Shown here one piece after another: positions 1-14,000 of a DNA stretch of 64,000 nt; position 1 is the first letter of the stretch; the number at the start of each line of letters is the position of its first letter. The stretch lies in NCBI GenBank assembly GCA_018389105.1, contig JACATO010001068.1, positions 234,528 through 298,527 of the forward strand, read 5' to 3'. Below the pieces are notes generated by a model, which was not told where the DNA came from, searched no databases, and saw only the letters and a program-made list of their open reading frames with translations. The translations under genes and the position numbers were made by a program. The DNA comes from Nautilus pompilius (taxonomy: Eukaryota > Mollusca > Cephalopoda > Nautilida > Nautilidae).

Positions 1-1900
1 GTATTTTGGACCACAAAATTTGGGCGAACTACCTTTCAAATTTTTTTTCTCTTTTTTTTTGCTAAATGAATTTGCATCCAATTGCAGCTTATTTCTTCCC
101 TTTTATCTTTTCCAACAGGGAATTTTTATTTTTAAGTACATTTCTGAAACAACACTTAAAATGAGATTAATCAGAAAGAGAGTTTTTCACCCTACACGCA
201 TCCAGACTCTTCAGATATTTGTGCTGATCAGTTTAAAAATGAATGAATGAATAAATATTGATATGAATTTTAAAAAGCAATTTTTGGCTTTAGTAATTGT
301 CTAATTATACAAAGATCATCCTTAATAATATTGACTTAATTTTAAAGGAATAATTAGTTGTAACGTTATTTTTTTTATTAAGTGATATGCAATTTAAATG
401 TACAAATAGTTAAAACCTTTTTACTTTTGCAAAGGAATCAGTTATGTCGAAGTATTAGATTCCCTGTAGGTTTTTCATCAACAACAGCATTGATGATAAT
501 GCTTTGAAAGAGCGCTCAAGACTGATTGCATTTGTTGTCAAGTTGTTGTACCATCAACTGCATGTGATGTCAAGTTGTATCATAAAGGGATGCTGTAGTC
601 CACGCAGTGTTAGAACACATCGTTACTGCAGGGGCTGTTCGTTTAGTTCTTAGACCAAAGTCTTAACTTGACAAGAATTTACTGGATGGCACAGTCGCTG
701 CAGGAGTTGATGTGCGAAGGAGCACTAGTATGCAGCAGTCCCAAGCAATAACCTTTTGCAAGGTACTGTTTTATTTGTTTCTTATATATTGAGTTTCACT
801 GGAAAGTGAACAGTGATGGGTTGCTCACTTATCTATGACAGTTTCTAAGCAAATACTTTTTCACCCTAAAGATGATGAGAACTTTAGTTAATAGTAAGGG
901 GATTTGGCTATGTTTCTGTGACCTAAAATCACTGTGATGAAGCAGTTCCATCTATGATGCATTAGGATACATTTTTGGAGGAAATTCATCTGGAATCAGA
1001 ATAGTAATATGTATGCACTGCAGCTTTAGTCTAGAGCTGAATGAACAGTAATTATAATTCAATTATAATAATAGAAATTCTTAGCACAAATTATTAAATC
1101 CATATAAGAAAGAAATAGATTTATACTTTGGAAACTGCCATCTTGTAATTATTTTGCATTATGAGCACCTAATGCATGCTAAGTTGTTTGTGGTTTTCTT
1201 AACAGGAGAGCTATGCCATTGCCCATACTTGTTAGCAAAGTATTGAAAGTTTTCATTGAAATTAACGATATAGTTGAGTTACTACAAAAAGCGTATTTAA
1301 TTTTTAGTCTGCTAATGATGCTATATTCTCTCTAACTGTTATAATGCCATATTCTTATTTTTAAATGTTATAAGGCCATATATAATCCATTAAATATTTG
1401 TGAGGTCACATTCACTTCATAATCTATTTTTGATTTTGTATTCACTCCATTAACTGCTTTTCTCATTTGTGTATCATGAGGAAAAACACAAACCCCATCT
1501 CAAAATCATCCAACTAACTTAATCTTTTGTCAATGAGAAATTTTAGATTTTCATGGTTGGTTCTCTTAAAAAATATTTAGGGTTTTGTTAAATGTCATCT
1601 TAATGCAGACATTTATATTTCCAACTTTAAGCATTTTTTCTTCTTCTTTTTCTAACTCTGTTCAAAAAGCCTAATTTGTGAGCCACAATTTCCTGGGGAC
1701 TTTTCTTCACATCTCTGTTGGATTTTTGTTGTTTATGCTAGAAATTGTGTCGCTGAGCCAGCTGTGTCTTGCTCCAAGGCAGGGTTTTAAACATAAGTAA
1801 AATCAGTCAAAAAATGCATACAAGAAAAACAGAAAGCTTTAAATTTGGGTTAAGATGGCGGTTAATTCATTTTTCGTTTGTTTTTTTTCTAATGTGTTAG
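1..1900. other. PDE2A intron, no gene seen
   Basis: This is AT-rich intronic sequence upstream of the first visible PDE2A exon. No splice-flanked stretch resembling GAF-A is visible, and the one short open frame near the left edge has no recognisable similarity. The upstream PDE2A exons must lie outside the window. Confidence 0.7.
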
Positions 1901-2012
1901 ATTTGGCCAGGATGCAATTCACACCATCCACCATTGTTTCCAGTACACGGCCACTGTTCTGACCAGCACCATAGCATTCCAGAATGAACGAAAACTCAAG
2001 AGCCAGACGGAG
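1901..2012 (+). CDS. PDE2A: PDE2A exon: GAF-A to GAF-B linker helix
   Basis: This is the first PDE2A exon in the window. It begins one base after a codon boundary behind GTGTTAG and ends at GAG before GTGAGC. It reads [20 protein letters not shown], which closely matches the PDE2A segment that leaves GAF-A and forms the long dimer helix. Earlier exons must lie to the left. I see no convincing exon in 1-1900. Confidence 0.9.
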
Positions 2013-5000
2013 GTGAGCATCTGGAACCAATTTCTAAACCTGCTTTCCATTGATAATTTCCATCACCGTCTTCAGGAGCAATTTGTGGAAGCTCAACTGA
2101 ATCTTCCGCTGTCTGTAACCAACAAAACACAAATTACTCTTTAGCCAGATGCTTTGAAAAGTTGCTTCTCCGGCTGAGGCTTCCGCAGAAACAGTCAGTA
2201 CCAATAACTGCACTTCACTACGCCTTAGATTATCTGCTGTGCCAGTGGCCTGCAGTAGAAATCCTCTACTAGAATTCAGATACGGAGAATTTTTCTTTTC
2301 TTTTTCATTGCTTTGTCTGTCCTTTATTTAAAATCTGATTAAAAGAAAAAGAAAAAAAAATTAACAGTTTAATCTACAAGTCCCTAAAACTTTTCATACG
2401 TGAGGCAACTAATTATTCTGAAATATCAGGGTTTTAAATGGACCAGTATTTATTTCTCTCATTGTTTCTCCAAGCAGACAGGTCCTACAATTTCATTTAT
2501 TTATTAATTGACAGGCCTTGCTTCAAGTTGCCAGGAATTTGTTTACCCACTTAGGTAAGTGCTATTTTAATACATCACAGAAATTGGTTATTCTGGTGAG
2601 TGTAGCCCCATGGCAGAACCCTGGACCTCTGGGATCTCGCAGCTTTAGATACAGCAGGCGGTCTAAACCAACCCTGACTTCACCTCTCTTGAGGAAGAAT
2701 GAACTGAGTTGTGTTCTTCGGGTTAAAAGAGGGGAGGAGGAAACTCAAGTGTTTGGAGAAAATAACTGATAGTGTTATTGTGCCAGATATTTGCTTGGGC
2801 TAAGCTGGATATAGAAACGTTTGAACCCTTTGGATGTGACAGCGATGGCTGAATTAAAAGAATAATCGCTGAGCCCCCAGAAAGGACAACATTTTGAGTA
2901 CCAGGCTGAAAACATGGTTCTGCTGTTTGAGTTGTTATCAAAACAGACTTCTGCACCGGACCGTTCCATCACAGACCTGACTGTTTTAGCGCTAATGTGA
3001 AAACCTTTCAAATTTACTATAGTCTATGTGTTTATTTATTTTCTTAATCAGAACACAGTTTCAGCCAGCGTACGGCAGGACCCTGTGGGTGGTTGTGATG
3101 CTTCTTAAGCAGCCATGATTGCTGATGCACCTACGTTCCTTATAGGAATTGATCTACTAGCGCATCTTCTTGGCAGCAGCCCCTGTCCTGACTGTTGAAG
3201 TCTAAGGGGACGGAGAATCAGCCTTGGTGAGTGGCTGGAGGAAACTCACAGGGGTGGAGGTGCTTGCAGGTGAAGAAGAAAACAGACTAGGGAAATATGC
3301 CCCAGCCTGAGCTACTCCCAACCAGGATTTGAACTTGGGCCCTTAACCCTTACATGCAGTCTTCTCCTGTGCTGTCATGGTGCCACTGCTGGTGCATGCA
3401 GTCACTCGTGTGTCTGTGTAATGTGAAGATCAAAGTTAAATTCCATCAGGTTTTTGTCACTGTGTTCTCGAATGTTATCCTTACTGAATTATTTTATTGG
3501 TCGCTTTGCATTTTTGGCATGGCAGTGTATAGATATTTTTATTGTTGTATATTTTATTTTTAGATGATTTAACGAAGTTGCTGAGAGAAATCATGCAAGA
3601 AGCCCGGAACCTAACACAAGCAGAAAGGTAAGGAGACTTGCATGTTCAGTTTAGCCATTTGCTTATTCCCCAATTATTAACTATTCTCACCTGCTGTTTG
3701 CTCTTTCTGAAGAAAGTGGAGATATATAATAAGAAAAGTGACAATTTACACCTGGGAAATTAAAGGTGAACAGAATCAGAAAGCACAGCAGAACACCTGA
3801 AGATTTGGGCCAGTGTTATTAGGGAGACACCAGTTTCCTTGACCTCGGTGGTTTATACACAAGGATGCCATCGAGTCAGTATTCCCAATCACTTTTGAAA
3901 TCTGGTTAGGTATTCCTGTCCAGCTTGGTCACCCAGGGTCTGGCTTCTAGCTGTGGTAAGTCTCCTCTTTTTTGGACTAGCATTCTAACCAGTTCAAAAC
4001 CTGCTGTTAGCCCAGGCAGAGGAATGGAAGCTAGAGAACCAACAAAACACATTCTCTATTTTAAATTAAGATTTTCTGTGCATTTAGTGAGATACTTCAT
4101 AAACCGAATCAAAATACAAAAGCATAGATTACTTTTCCAGATGAATAATTTTTTTTTTGTAGAGTTTTTAAAAAATGAAGTCTATCATAACTAAAAGTAG
4201 TTAACCCCTTTTTTGACAAAGGAGTTTGGGAATGTACATTTTTGAAAGGTATTATTTTTAAGAGGGTTTCGTAATTTAAAGTCATGTCTATAAAGCACCT
4301 GTACAAGGAAATAGCTTAATTCCATTATGAAATAATTTATGTATGACCAGATAAAGTTAATATAATTATCCTTATAAAATCTAGTATTGTCACCCTAGAT
4401 TGTAAGGGGCTTTTCTTCCCCCTTTATTATTATTATTTTGCAGGGTAAATTTCACGAGTTAGCTTTACAGGGTACAGTCAGCTTTAAGTAAAAAAAGGAC
4501 GCTTTCTTTTACAGATGTTCGGTCTTTCTCATTGAAAAGGATACATCAGAACTGGTTGCTAAAGTGTTTGATGGCATTAGTACCGATGATAATCAGGTAA
4601 GCTCTGATATAGCTTGATCCATCTGAAGTTCGTGGAATTCTAACAGCCAGAACGAGGTTTTACCTGCTCAATACACCTAACTAACCCACCCACCCCCCCC
4701 ATTTTTCCCTCTCTTCCTCGTACGGTTAAAATAGAAGGAGGAAAAAAGAAACACAAATCCAGCAGACGAGCGTGTAATTTATAACATGTAATTGTCCTCT
4801 CAGAATAAACGGTTATTTCTTTGAGTACATTTCTCTTTCAGCCTCAGTCGGAGATTAGATTTCCAATCACTCAAGGTATTGCTGGATATGTTGCAACGAA
4901 AGGTAAGCCGCTTCTAAGTTTGTAAAAAAAAAAAAAACAAAATCAGCTTATTCAGATTGCTTCTCTACTACACCCACTGCTCCATTCATTAAATAAATTT

Positions 5001-8000
5001 CAGTGGCTGAATTCTCTCAAACTTGATTATTCCAGAAGACGAAGCTTTATTAAAATCTCTCCTCAACATCTATCTCTTTTCTACCTGATCATACAGCAGC
5101 CAAAATTATCTAAACTGAAATATTTGCGTAGTGTTTAATGTCCTGTTCCCCCCTTTTTTTTTACTTCTCACAGGAGAACTACTGAATATTGTAGATGCTT
5201 ATTCACACCCACTTTTCTACAGCAAAATTGACGAAAATACTGGATTCAGGACCAGGTGAGAGTTGCTGTTCTACCACTTGTAGATTATAGCACTATTAGG
5301 AACCCAGAGCCACTGGCCTTTGTTGTACAGTGGCAAGTATAGCCATAGCTTAAAAATTTTATACTCTAATTTTGCTTCATAAAGTCTAGTTAAACCTGAT
5401 GAGTTTGCACATCGATGCTACATTCATGTATTGAAGTGTGTACCACTTTGTAATTTTTTCACGTACTTAATGGTAAAACATCTCAGGTGGATTCTAACAT
5501 CGTGACAATAAATGTGACTCGTTTACAAGTATTCAGAAGCGGACATCTAGAAGAGGTCCTGGGTACAGTGTCAAGCTACACGAGAGTGATATGAAGATAG
5601 ATTTTGTCATTGGTGTTTCTAGGATGGTACAAGACTTTTGGCCATGAGTGTACAATTTTAATGGTATTAAAAGAAAAGATGGAAAGTGTTAATGGAATCC
5701 AATGAACTAAGTTTCCATCTTCATTGGGTCTTCACAGAATCTGTTCATGACAATGGCTGCTTGACAGAACTGTCTTAATCACCAGTTTGATTTCCAGCAG
5801 ATGTAGCAATGTGTGTGTGTGTGTGTGTTTGGGGGGCAGGGCTTTATCAGATTACTACTAAACTCTTTCTATTCCAGTTACAGCTAGTCCGTATGATTTT
5901 AAGAAGCCACAGTTATGTTATACAAGGAAACCCTGAAAGTTAGTGGGCTCTGACGTGCTCCCTGTTTTAACGATACTAATAATCAAAATGTGAGCGTAAG
6001 AAATAATCTGTAAGATATTTTCTTGGCAATGCTCCAGTGACTGCCACTTTGTCTTTTGAGCTCTTTTGTGAAATGAAAGTAAGAAAAAATTTTGTGACAG
6101 CAAAACTCATTCAAACACTTAAGCAGCCAGCCATGCCTAAAGTGGAGGATTTGGCCCGGTTTTAAAAAACTTTGCATACCATAGTTTCTCTTCCCAGCCC
6201 CCATATCGCTCTGTCGGTGCAGCTTTCCTCCCACAGATAGATGTGGGTCCTAGTAGGGACTCTCCATTTTCTGCTTAACATGGCATTGCTGGGGTGCTTG
6301 TTTCCGGTAACCATGGCACTATACAACGTCGTCAAACATATCTACAGCAGTAGACGGCATCATTCATGGAAGAAGGAAACTCAAGTTTCCTTGAAATAAT
6401 GATGTAGGTAAGCGTATCAATAAATTTTTTTCTTCTTCATTTTCTAGGAATATTCTTTGCTTCCCAATCAAGGATGAGAAAGGTAAGTCTTTTGTTTTGT
6501 CAGGGATTTTTGTGTGCCCCTTCTCTTTTTTTTATCCTACACGCCTAATCAGAATCTCTTCTGCATTAACCAAAATGATTACAGTTCAGCAGTAGCCATC
6601 CCAACATTCTGTAGTGTCGCACTGAATTATGGGTATAGAAAAAATGGCTGACAATCCCTGAATTTTTCAGATAAAGGAAAATAAATTATGCTGAGGTTTA
6701 TTGAGTATCATTAAAATGAGCCGTAATGTGGCGGGTAGAAAGACTGGAAATTCTCAAAATGTTTTTAGTTGGCTACTTAATTGTTTGACCTGCAAATGTA
6801 TAGCCAGAGTTTAGAGATTCTAATTTAGCTGCCAAACATTGAGAAAAGCTTCCATGCAAAACATGGCCACCATTCTCACTTCCTGGGCTTTCAGCTTTTA
6901 TTGCAGCTTTTATGGTTACTTATCATTAATATCATCAAGGCATTTCACTTTTAAAATAAAAAATGAAATTGCCTCAGTATCTGGAGTGAATAAATAAATA
7001 ATGAGATTTAGAGTAATTTAAAATATGTTACCCATTTTGTTTAATGACATAACTGCAACTGTATAATGTGCACAAGGACAACAAACATTAAAAGCATAGT
7101 GTTGTCATTATCATTTGGTTTCAGTGCTAAATTATCAAATAAGTATAAGAAATAAGACATTAATTATACTGATTCATGCTTTGGACCCATACTGTTTTGT
7201 GCTTTTGTAAAGTGGGAGTAGAAAAAGCCAGAGCATCAGAAACCATGTAAGTATTAGTTATGACTATGTGCAGAGGGAAGTTGAATGTGTCAGGACTTAT
7301 ATAAAGCCCTTTCTAGTCTTGCCCAACTACAGGGCTCAGGTAAACACTATCTTACAGCATATTTGTGATTTGTCTTTCTCTTAAAATAAATACATTTTTC
7401 TATTTAATTTTTTTTTTTTTTACATACAGTATTGATATGACATTGTTGTTAGCATATACTAACTATTAATAATGAGATAAAGGTACTATAAAAATAATAT
7501 AAAATAGAAATACTTTTAATACTTATTCCTAACCTGGAAGTCTTTGTTAACAGCACTGGTGAAGACTGCCAGGTGGGCAGAATCTTTTACATCTGCACTC
7601 TCGTCTAATGACAGACTAAATGCTTCAAAGTTGTTGAGCCTCTCTTTTAATGTTGGCTGAGAAATCATCAGGCCACCATGAACCTTGACAATGAAGCAAT
7701 GTCTGTAGCTTCTTCATCAGGACAGCTTTGTCCAACAAAACTTTGTCAAGAAGTCTTTTAAAATTCACTATCCAAAAAAAAAATACTCTATAGTGTTCTG
7801 CAATCTCCTGAGTTATCATAGACTTATCTTACTCGCAACCTTGGATCTTTCTGAATGTATTCTGCTGTTTTCACTGATTTTCTCAAATGGTCAACTTTAT
7901 CTTGTTTAACTTTGATATGAAAAAAACTTTCATGTGTTTCATCAGATTATATTCTTGTATAGCGGCAATGTTTTCTTGATAAATAAGACACAAAGCTCCA

Positions 8001-11000
8001 ACATCATGTTGTGTACAGGAGAGTATTGCAAAGTACATTTCTTATTGAAAATCTGATTTTTTTTTCCAAATCTAACTCACTTTTATCGCAAGCAGCCATC
8101 TTATTGCTGGTTGTTTGATATCAGGTGACATATGCAAAGCAATACTGTAGTAAGATTTCTCCAGAACTGCTATAATGTGATATTGCTTAACATACATGTT
8201 AAAAATATTGAATTTTAATCAATAATTTTTAATATCTGATTGCATATCACTTTTAAAACATCTGCGTCGGATTGTGGCTTGCTTCTGATGTAAACAATAC
8301 TTGCTGACAGCAGATTATAGTACTTTTGTTCAGTCTACTTAAAGAGAAATAGGGAACAGTTGATTATGCAAGCAGTCACAGGGTGCTGCTCTATACCTGA
8401 TTGTAAAGGGGTTAAGTGTCATCTGGCAATGATTCACAGCCATATGGTCAGCCCATGATGCTGTGTTTTACAGTTGCTACTGTTTGTTTGCATGGTGGTG
8501 GTTCACACTCTACTGAAAGTAGAGCTATACCAAGAAGAGATGTGGAGACTCTTTTGTTTTTCCTTTAGCTCCTGCAAAATTACAGAAACTTTTCACTAAC
8601 TTTACAAACCTCTGGCTGATGTTTCAATTCTGGTTGACTTAATGGAAATTGCCACTACTTCCAGCTGCAGTAATTTGGCTATTGAAAGTATTAGCGTCAT
8701 GTTAGTTATTGCTGCTTATCGGAAATTCTCATTTCTCACATGGTTCCCTTCTCTTAAAATCTACCCTGCAGCAGACTGGAGTTTTTCAGCAGCTTTATTT
8801 ATTACATGATGTCATAGATTAGCAAAATATAATCACCACTAACCCTGAACCAATGGTACTTTCATTGTATTTTAAATTCTTTTCCATTTGCTTTTTGAAA
8901 CTAAACGTTACTGTTGCTCTGCCAGAAATAAACTCTGTATTAATTTATTATAGTTGCTTTTAGTCATAATAGCCAGTCTTATTTTTGGATGGTGCCATGA
9001 TCTCATAAGAGATGGTATCCCCACCCTCGTCTGAGTGTGTCTTCACCTGCCAAAGAAGCTTCAGAATATCCCGCTATGATTGCTAACATCAGCGAGGAAT
9101 TTATACGAGTTTTAGGCTTCTGCAAGATCTAACTTCTGAATGTTGTTTCAGGTGGCATTATTTTGTAGTTGTCTCTCACACTATGGAACCCACTGTGTGC
9201 ATTATAGTTTTGGCAATTTCCCTACTGGCAGCTGAAGATTTAAAGTTTGTGTGCTGGTGAGAAGGAGAGAGAGAAAACAAAGATGCTTGGTTTGAGAATG
9301 GTTAGTTGGAGTATTTCTTTCTGTAGGTTGACTTAGGGTATTGATCATCGGAGTGTATGGGATCTGGACTGGGTCTTCCATAACGGCTCATGACTGCTGG
9401 AGCATCATTTTAGCATCTTGCTTTTGTCTTTTTGGTATTTTTATGGTAGACTCTGTGAGATTTTTTTTAGAAAAGAACAACCAGTCATGCTGCTGTTTAC
9501 GACCTTTTTGTTGTTTGTGTTTTTGGATGGAGTTCTTTCACATTTTATAACAAATTAAGAGAGTCTCTCGTCACGGTTGCAGCTGCCATTCACTGTCACA
9601 TCAAGGCGGTTCTGTCACATTCTACCAGCTTATTTCTGTGAGTGTTTAATCCGAGCTCTTCACTTTTCTTCCATTCCTAATCAGAAGAGTTCCAATTCCC
9701 TGGGCCATGGAATAATCTTGGGGGAGGCGCCAAGTGCTCTTTATATGGTCAGTGATGTTAAATATTTCCAACCATCCTGCATTATGTGAAACATTTCTAC
9801 TTATGACGGAATTCAAGAGAAGACAGACCCTATGGCTGAAATGTTGCAAATTGATTTCAGTAAGGAGCATGAGCAAGAGACAAGATTTTGTGATTTGCTT
9901 TTAAATATGAGGCAGCCTCTATGGTACTAGAAGTTATTAAGATGAAAGAAAAAAAGTTTATTGCTAATCTTATTAACGAACAACTCTTTACATACCACAT
10001 TTGTATGCTATTTACAGAGACCCCTTTAGCAACAGGCCCATCACCTTATTCACGGTGATCTAACACTTATTAGCAGACAGACAGCTTATTATCTTATTCA
10101 CAGAGTTGTCGTACCTTGTTCATAGACATCTCATTTAACATTATACAGGTGGAAACTTCCCAGATTATGCACTGTTTTGACGTGTATTACTACTAAATAC
10201 AGTTTGTTTTTAATATTAAATCTACTGACCACACATTATCTACTGCGTATAAGAAATAGTATTTCTCATAGCGATACTTTTGAGACCGCCATCTTGTGCT
10301 TGTCAGCTTTTTTAAAATGAGATTAGAAAAGTTAGTTATGTCAGAACCCCTACAAATTCCATATAGCACTTTGCACAACCATGATGCAGAGATGTTGCTA
10401 GTGGTAGTCCTGACAGGTGAGTTATTGGATGTTTGAGCACATTAAAAAAATTCTCCGTTGATTTATATATTTCAGATAACAATTTTACATTTAAAGCAGC
10501 AGCACCACACAGTTTTTATATTATACTTGAGCCTGTCTTCAACAGAAATTACATGAATGTTGCTGATTTATCAAAAATTAATTTATTCTCATAAGTGAAT
10601 AGGTATGATGAATTTTTCCCTGTTTAGAAACAAATTGCACCTTTTGGGTTTGGCCGAGAGGTTGGTGCTTGTAGCCAGATAGCTGGCACTGGCTGACCTC
10701 CTGTTTAAATCACACACCGATGAACCCTTAAACTGTGGCAATCGCAATCTTCAACGCTCACCATATACGCTAAAAAGGAACAAAATTTTTAAAAAAAAAA
10801 AGGTTTTTCATACAAAATTTAATATATACATGCAGGGAGAGGAAGGATGTGAATGAAATCATATGTCTGCCTTTTTTGCTTGCTTGGTGAAGTGTGAAAG
10901 GTCGTGTCCAGTCCAGACTGACAGGCTTGTGTGTGGCTGGGGTCATCATGTCCTGTTTCCAGCTGTCTTCCTGAGCTCTTCACTCATATCTATTGTGCCA

Positions 11001-14000
11001 ACACGGTGTAGGCAGCCTACAACATGATAAAGGTACAGGTATTGCGCTAATAGTAAATAGAAAAGACTATGCCACCAGCGCACAGCACCCTCGATGCCAG
11101 CAGGTATCTTTTCTTACACAGAATATTTGCATATTTACACTTTTCGGGCTCCCAACTCATTCTTCAGAGTGTGGAAGTCTCTGGACCACATCGCTCATTT
11201 TCCCTTTTTTGTTGACATCCTTCGGTATTCTTGCACACGCAGCAATCCACTTGTTTCATGGTTTTTGATGTTCGTTCGTCTCTGTAACTAAGCCCAGATG
11301 ATAACTTTGCTTCTTCAACAACTTCATCACACTATTCTGTAAGTTTCTTCATTGCTTTCCATGGGGTCAAATTCTCACACAGCTTACACTTGGGTTTGCG
11401 TCGAGGGTCATGGGACATCCATGGTGGGCCAGACACCTGAGTGGGTGGACATACAAGCTCTCCAGACAACGTTCCCCTTGCGGGAATCTCAAGTAATGGC
11501 AGGGAAAAATCCTGCATATACTTACGTGCACAGCAGCTTAAGGGTTAATTATTTTTGAACAGAGTAATTAGATAAATAACTTTGTGACTAGAGGGAGGCA
11601 ACTCTGGATTATCTTGTGTGTTTTTTTGTTCAATCAGTAACTACTGGGCACACTTTGATAGCAGCACTGAGAAAATAGTTGAATAATTTCCTTTCTTTCT
11701 CACCTGTGTCTTGTATTGTGTTTTTCTTTTTTCTTGTTTTTCCAAGCTTGCACCACAGACACATTCAGCACTAAGCCATACAACCTCTACGTCAGATATC
11801 TTCCGTATAAAATAGGTTTTGTTCTTTGTTTCAAAAATTTCTTTGTGACTCTGGCAGTAAACCATAACCGAGCATTTTTGGTTTATTGAGAAGAACTCAA
11901 AATGCGAAGGTTCTTTTTTCAATTTTGAATTGAATTTTTGCCTTAATTTCTTTTTCCTTTTTTTTAAAAAAAAAATAGATTTTCAGCCTTTTAAACTGTT
12001 GGTAAACTAAAATTTATATATATATATATATATATCAAAATTCTGTGCTCTGGCTCAGTAGATGAAATGATTCTTCTCAGTGCAGGTCTTTGCATCTTGC
12101 GTTGGTTTTATAGATTTTCGTAATTTCTAGCATATTTTGGTCATATCAGGCGGCTTTAAGACATAAGGATAAGAACTTCATGATTCATGCTGCGTGAATG
12201 CACTTCTGATATCTGAAAGCATCAGATCCCACTTGTGAGTTTATCACCTTGGTTAGTTTAGTGAGGTCCAATCAGACATTTCTCATATGAGAGTCGCCAT
12301 CATCAAAAGATGCATGGCCATTTAGACATTACTATAATTTGAACTATTTGTTCGATGGGATCCATCTTTCCAGTGTCAGCAGCTGAAGCATTCCTCTATG
12401 AACAGTACAGTGAAATATTAACATCACCAAGGGAGAAACTGGTTGACTTGTGTTTGTTTAGTCAGAGATTGTTGAGCCTGGTTTGCTAGTGCCAGAGAGA
12501 TTTGAACGTGTAGATGGTGTTTTAGCTGGTTTCACCTGGAGAAATTACCACCCTGGCTTGGAAATTGCTTTCACTTTATCCCTATTGACAAGAACAAATA
12601 GAAAACTAACATTAACGGAAACAAATACGACTTCTCTGTCAGTGCCAGGTTGTCTCTTATGAATCAAACCTTTTGACAAAACCAGTGCAGTTGTGTAATA
12701 CTGGATTTATCCTGTGATATTCGTTATACATTACAACATAAACAGCCTCATTGTGTTAGTACAATTAGATTAAATGAGGTACCGGCTGGAGACAGCAGAA
12801 TGTTAGAATTACAAAAAAATAAAGTGAATTTTAGTTGCATGAATTGTCAGACTGCTTTCATGAAGTCATCTTGTAATTAAGTTCGACGTTAACTTGTGTG
12901 TAAGTATTCCACTTTACACCTGTCGTGCAGATAACCTGCAATTTTACATACAGAATGCTTGTGTTGAACACACGGCTAACGTGTATAGATTGTGAATGAT
13001 CAGCTGTTAGTTTGCGAATTAGACTTTTACCGAGAAACCTGATTTCCAGCGCCGCGTTCATTTTCTACTTCCAGGTATTGTGATTGGTGTTGCTCAGTTA
13101 TGTAACAAGAAAATAGGGCCTGGCTTCACTCCGTTTGACGAGGCCATCGCATCAGCATTCGCTGTCTACTGCTGCATCAGCATCAGTCATGTGAGTTTTG
13201 GACGGTCTTGTTTCTTTCCCAACGGCAGCCGTCAGTGTGAGGGTGTAGACATGGCAACCTCTCAGCTGGTGATCTCGTCTCTGGACGTTTCTGAGCCGAC
13301 CGCAGGAAAAAGGAAATCGCTTCTGCCTGTAGGCGGCTGGAACTTAGAAATCTAATTTGCTGAAGCCGTTTTGACACAATCTCTTTTGTGAGCTCAAAGT
13401 CAAGAACAACTTGCCCATCCAGAGCCGCAGGGAAGAGGAAAACCCGATTTTTTAAAAAAATTTGTAAAGCCATTTTTTTCTTTACAGCTGGATAACAATA
13501 ATTTGTAATCAAAGGGAGATAATTACGTTGAGATAATTTTACAGTTGTTCCCCTTAATTGAAAATGTAATGTTTATATTAGAAAGAAAAAGAAAATTTTT
13601 TTTTTAATCTTAATTTTAGCATAAACAAGAAATGTCAGTAGAGGGAAAAGTACAAGGAGTTCCACCGAGATGTTTTTTTTTTTTTGAAAGTTCTGTACTT
13701 GAAACTTTCTATGATTTTCATTTATTATGCATTTACCTGCTGCCTATCAGGGGGCTGGAGCCATCCATTCGGCCCTCTCTCAGTTCTGCTAAGCTGCATC
13801 AGCCGTCCTACCTTTCCCGGCTTTAATTTTTGGAATGCATTAAACAGAAGGGTGATACTGTATTTTCAGAACCGCAGGTGTTGATGACTCTTAGCTATTG
13901 GCAAGTGAAGAGTTGAAGTGACTGATAGGCACACCAGTGGGTGGACACCCTTCTGAATGAGCTCTCTCTATCCATTGTTTAAGTTTTAGCCAAACCAAGG

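Larger units (their letters stand above)
6483..13074. other. PDE2A 6.6-kb intron
   Basis: This is the longest intron in the visible part of PDE2A. It separates two exons that both encode GAF-B. It holds a decayed hAT transposase on the minus strand (7530-8120), a tRNA-headed SINE (10640-10803) and a short TA repeat (12016-12036). Nothing convincing was found in 8340-10600 or 10810-13070; the short open frames there have no recognisable domain. Confidence 0.75.
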
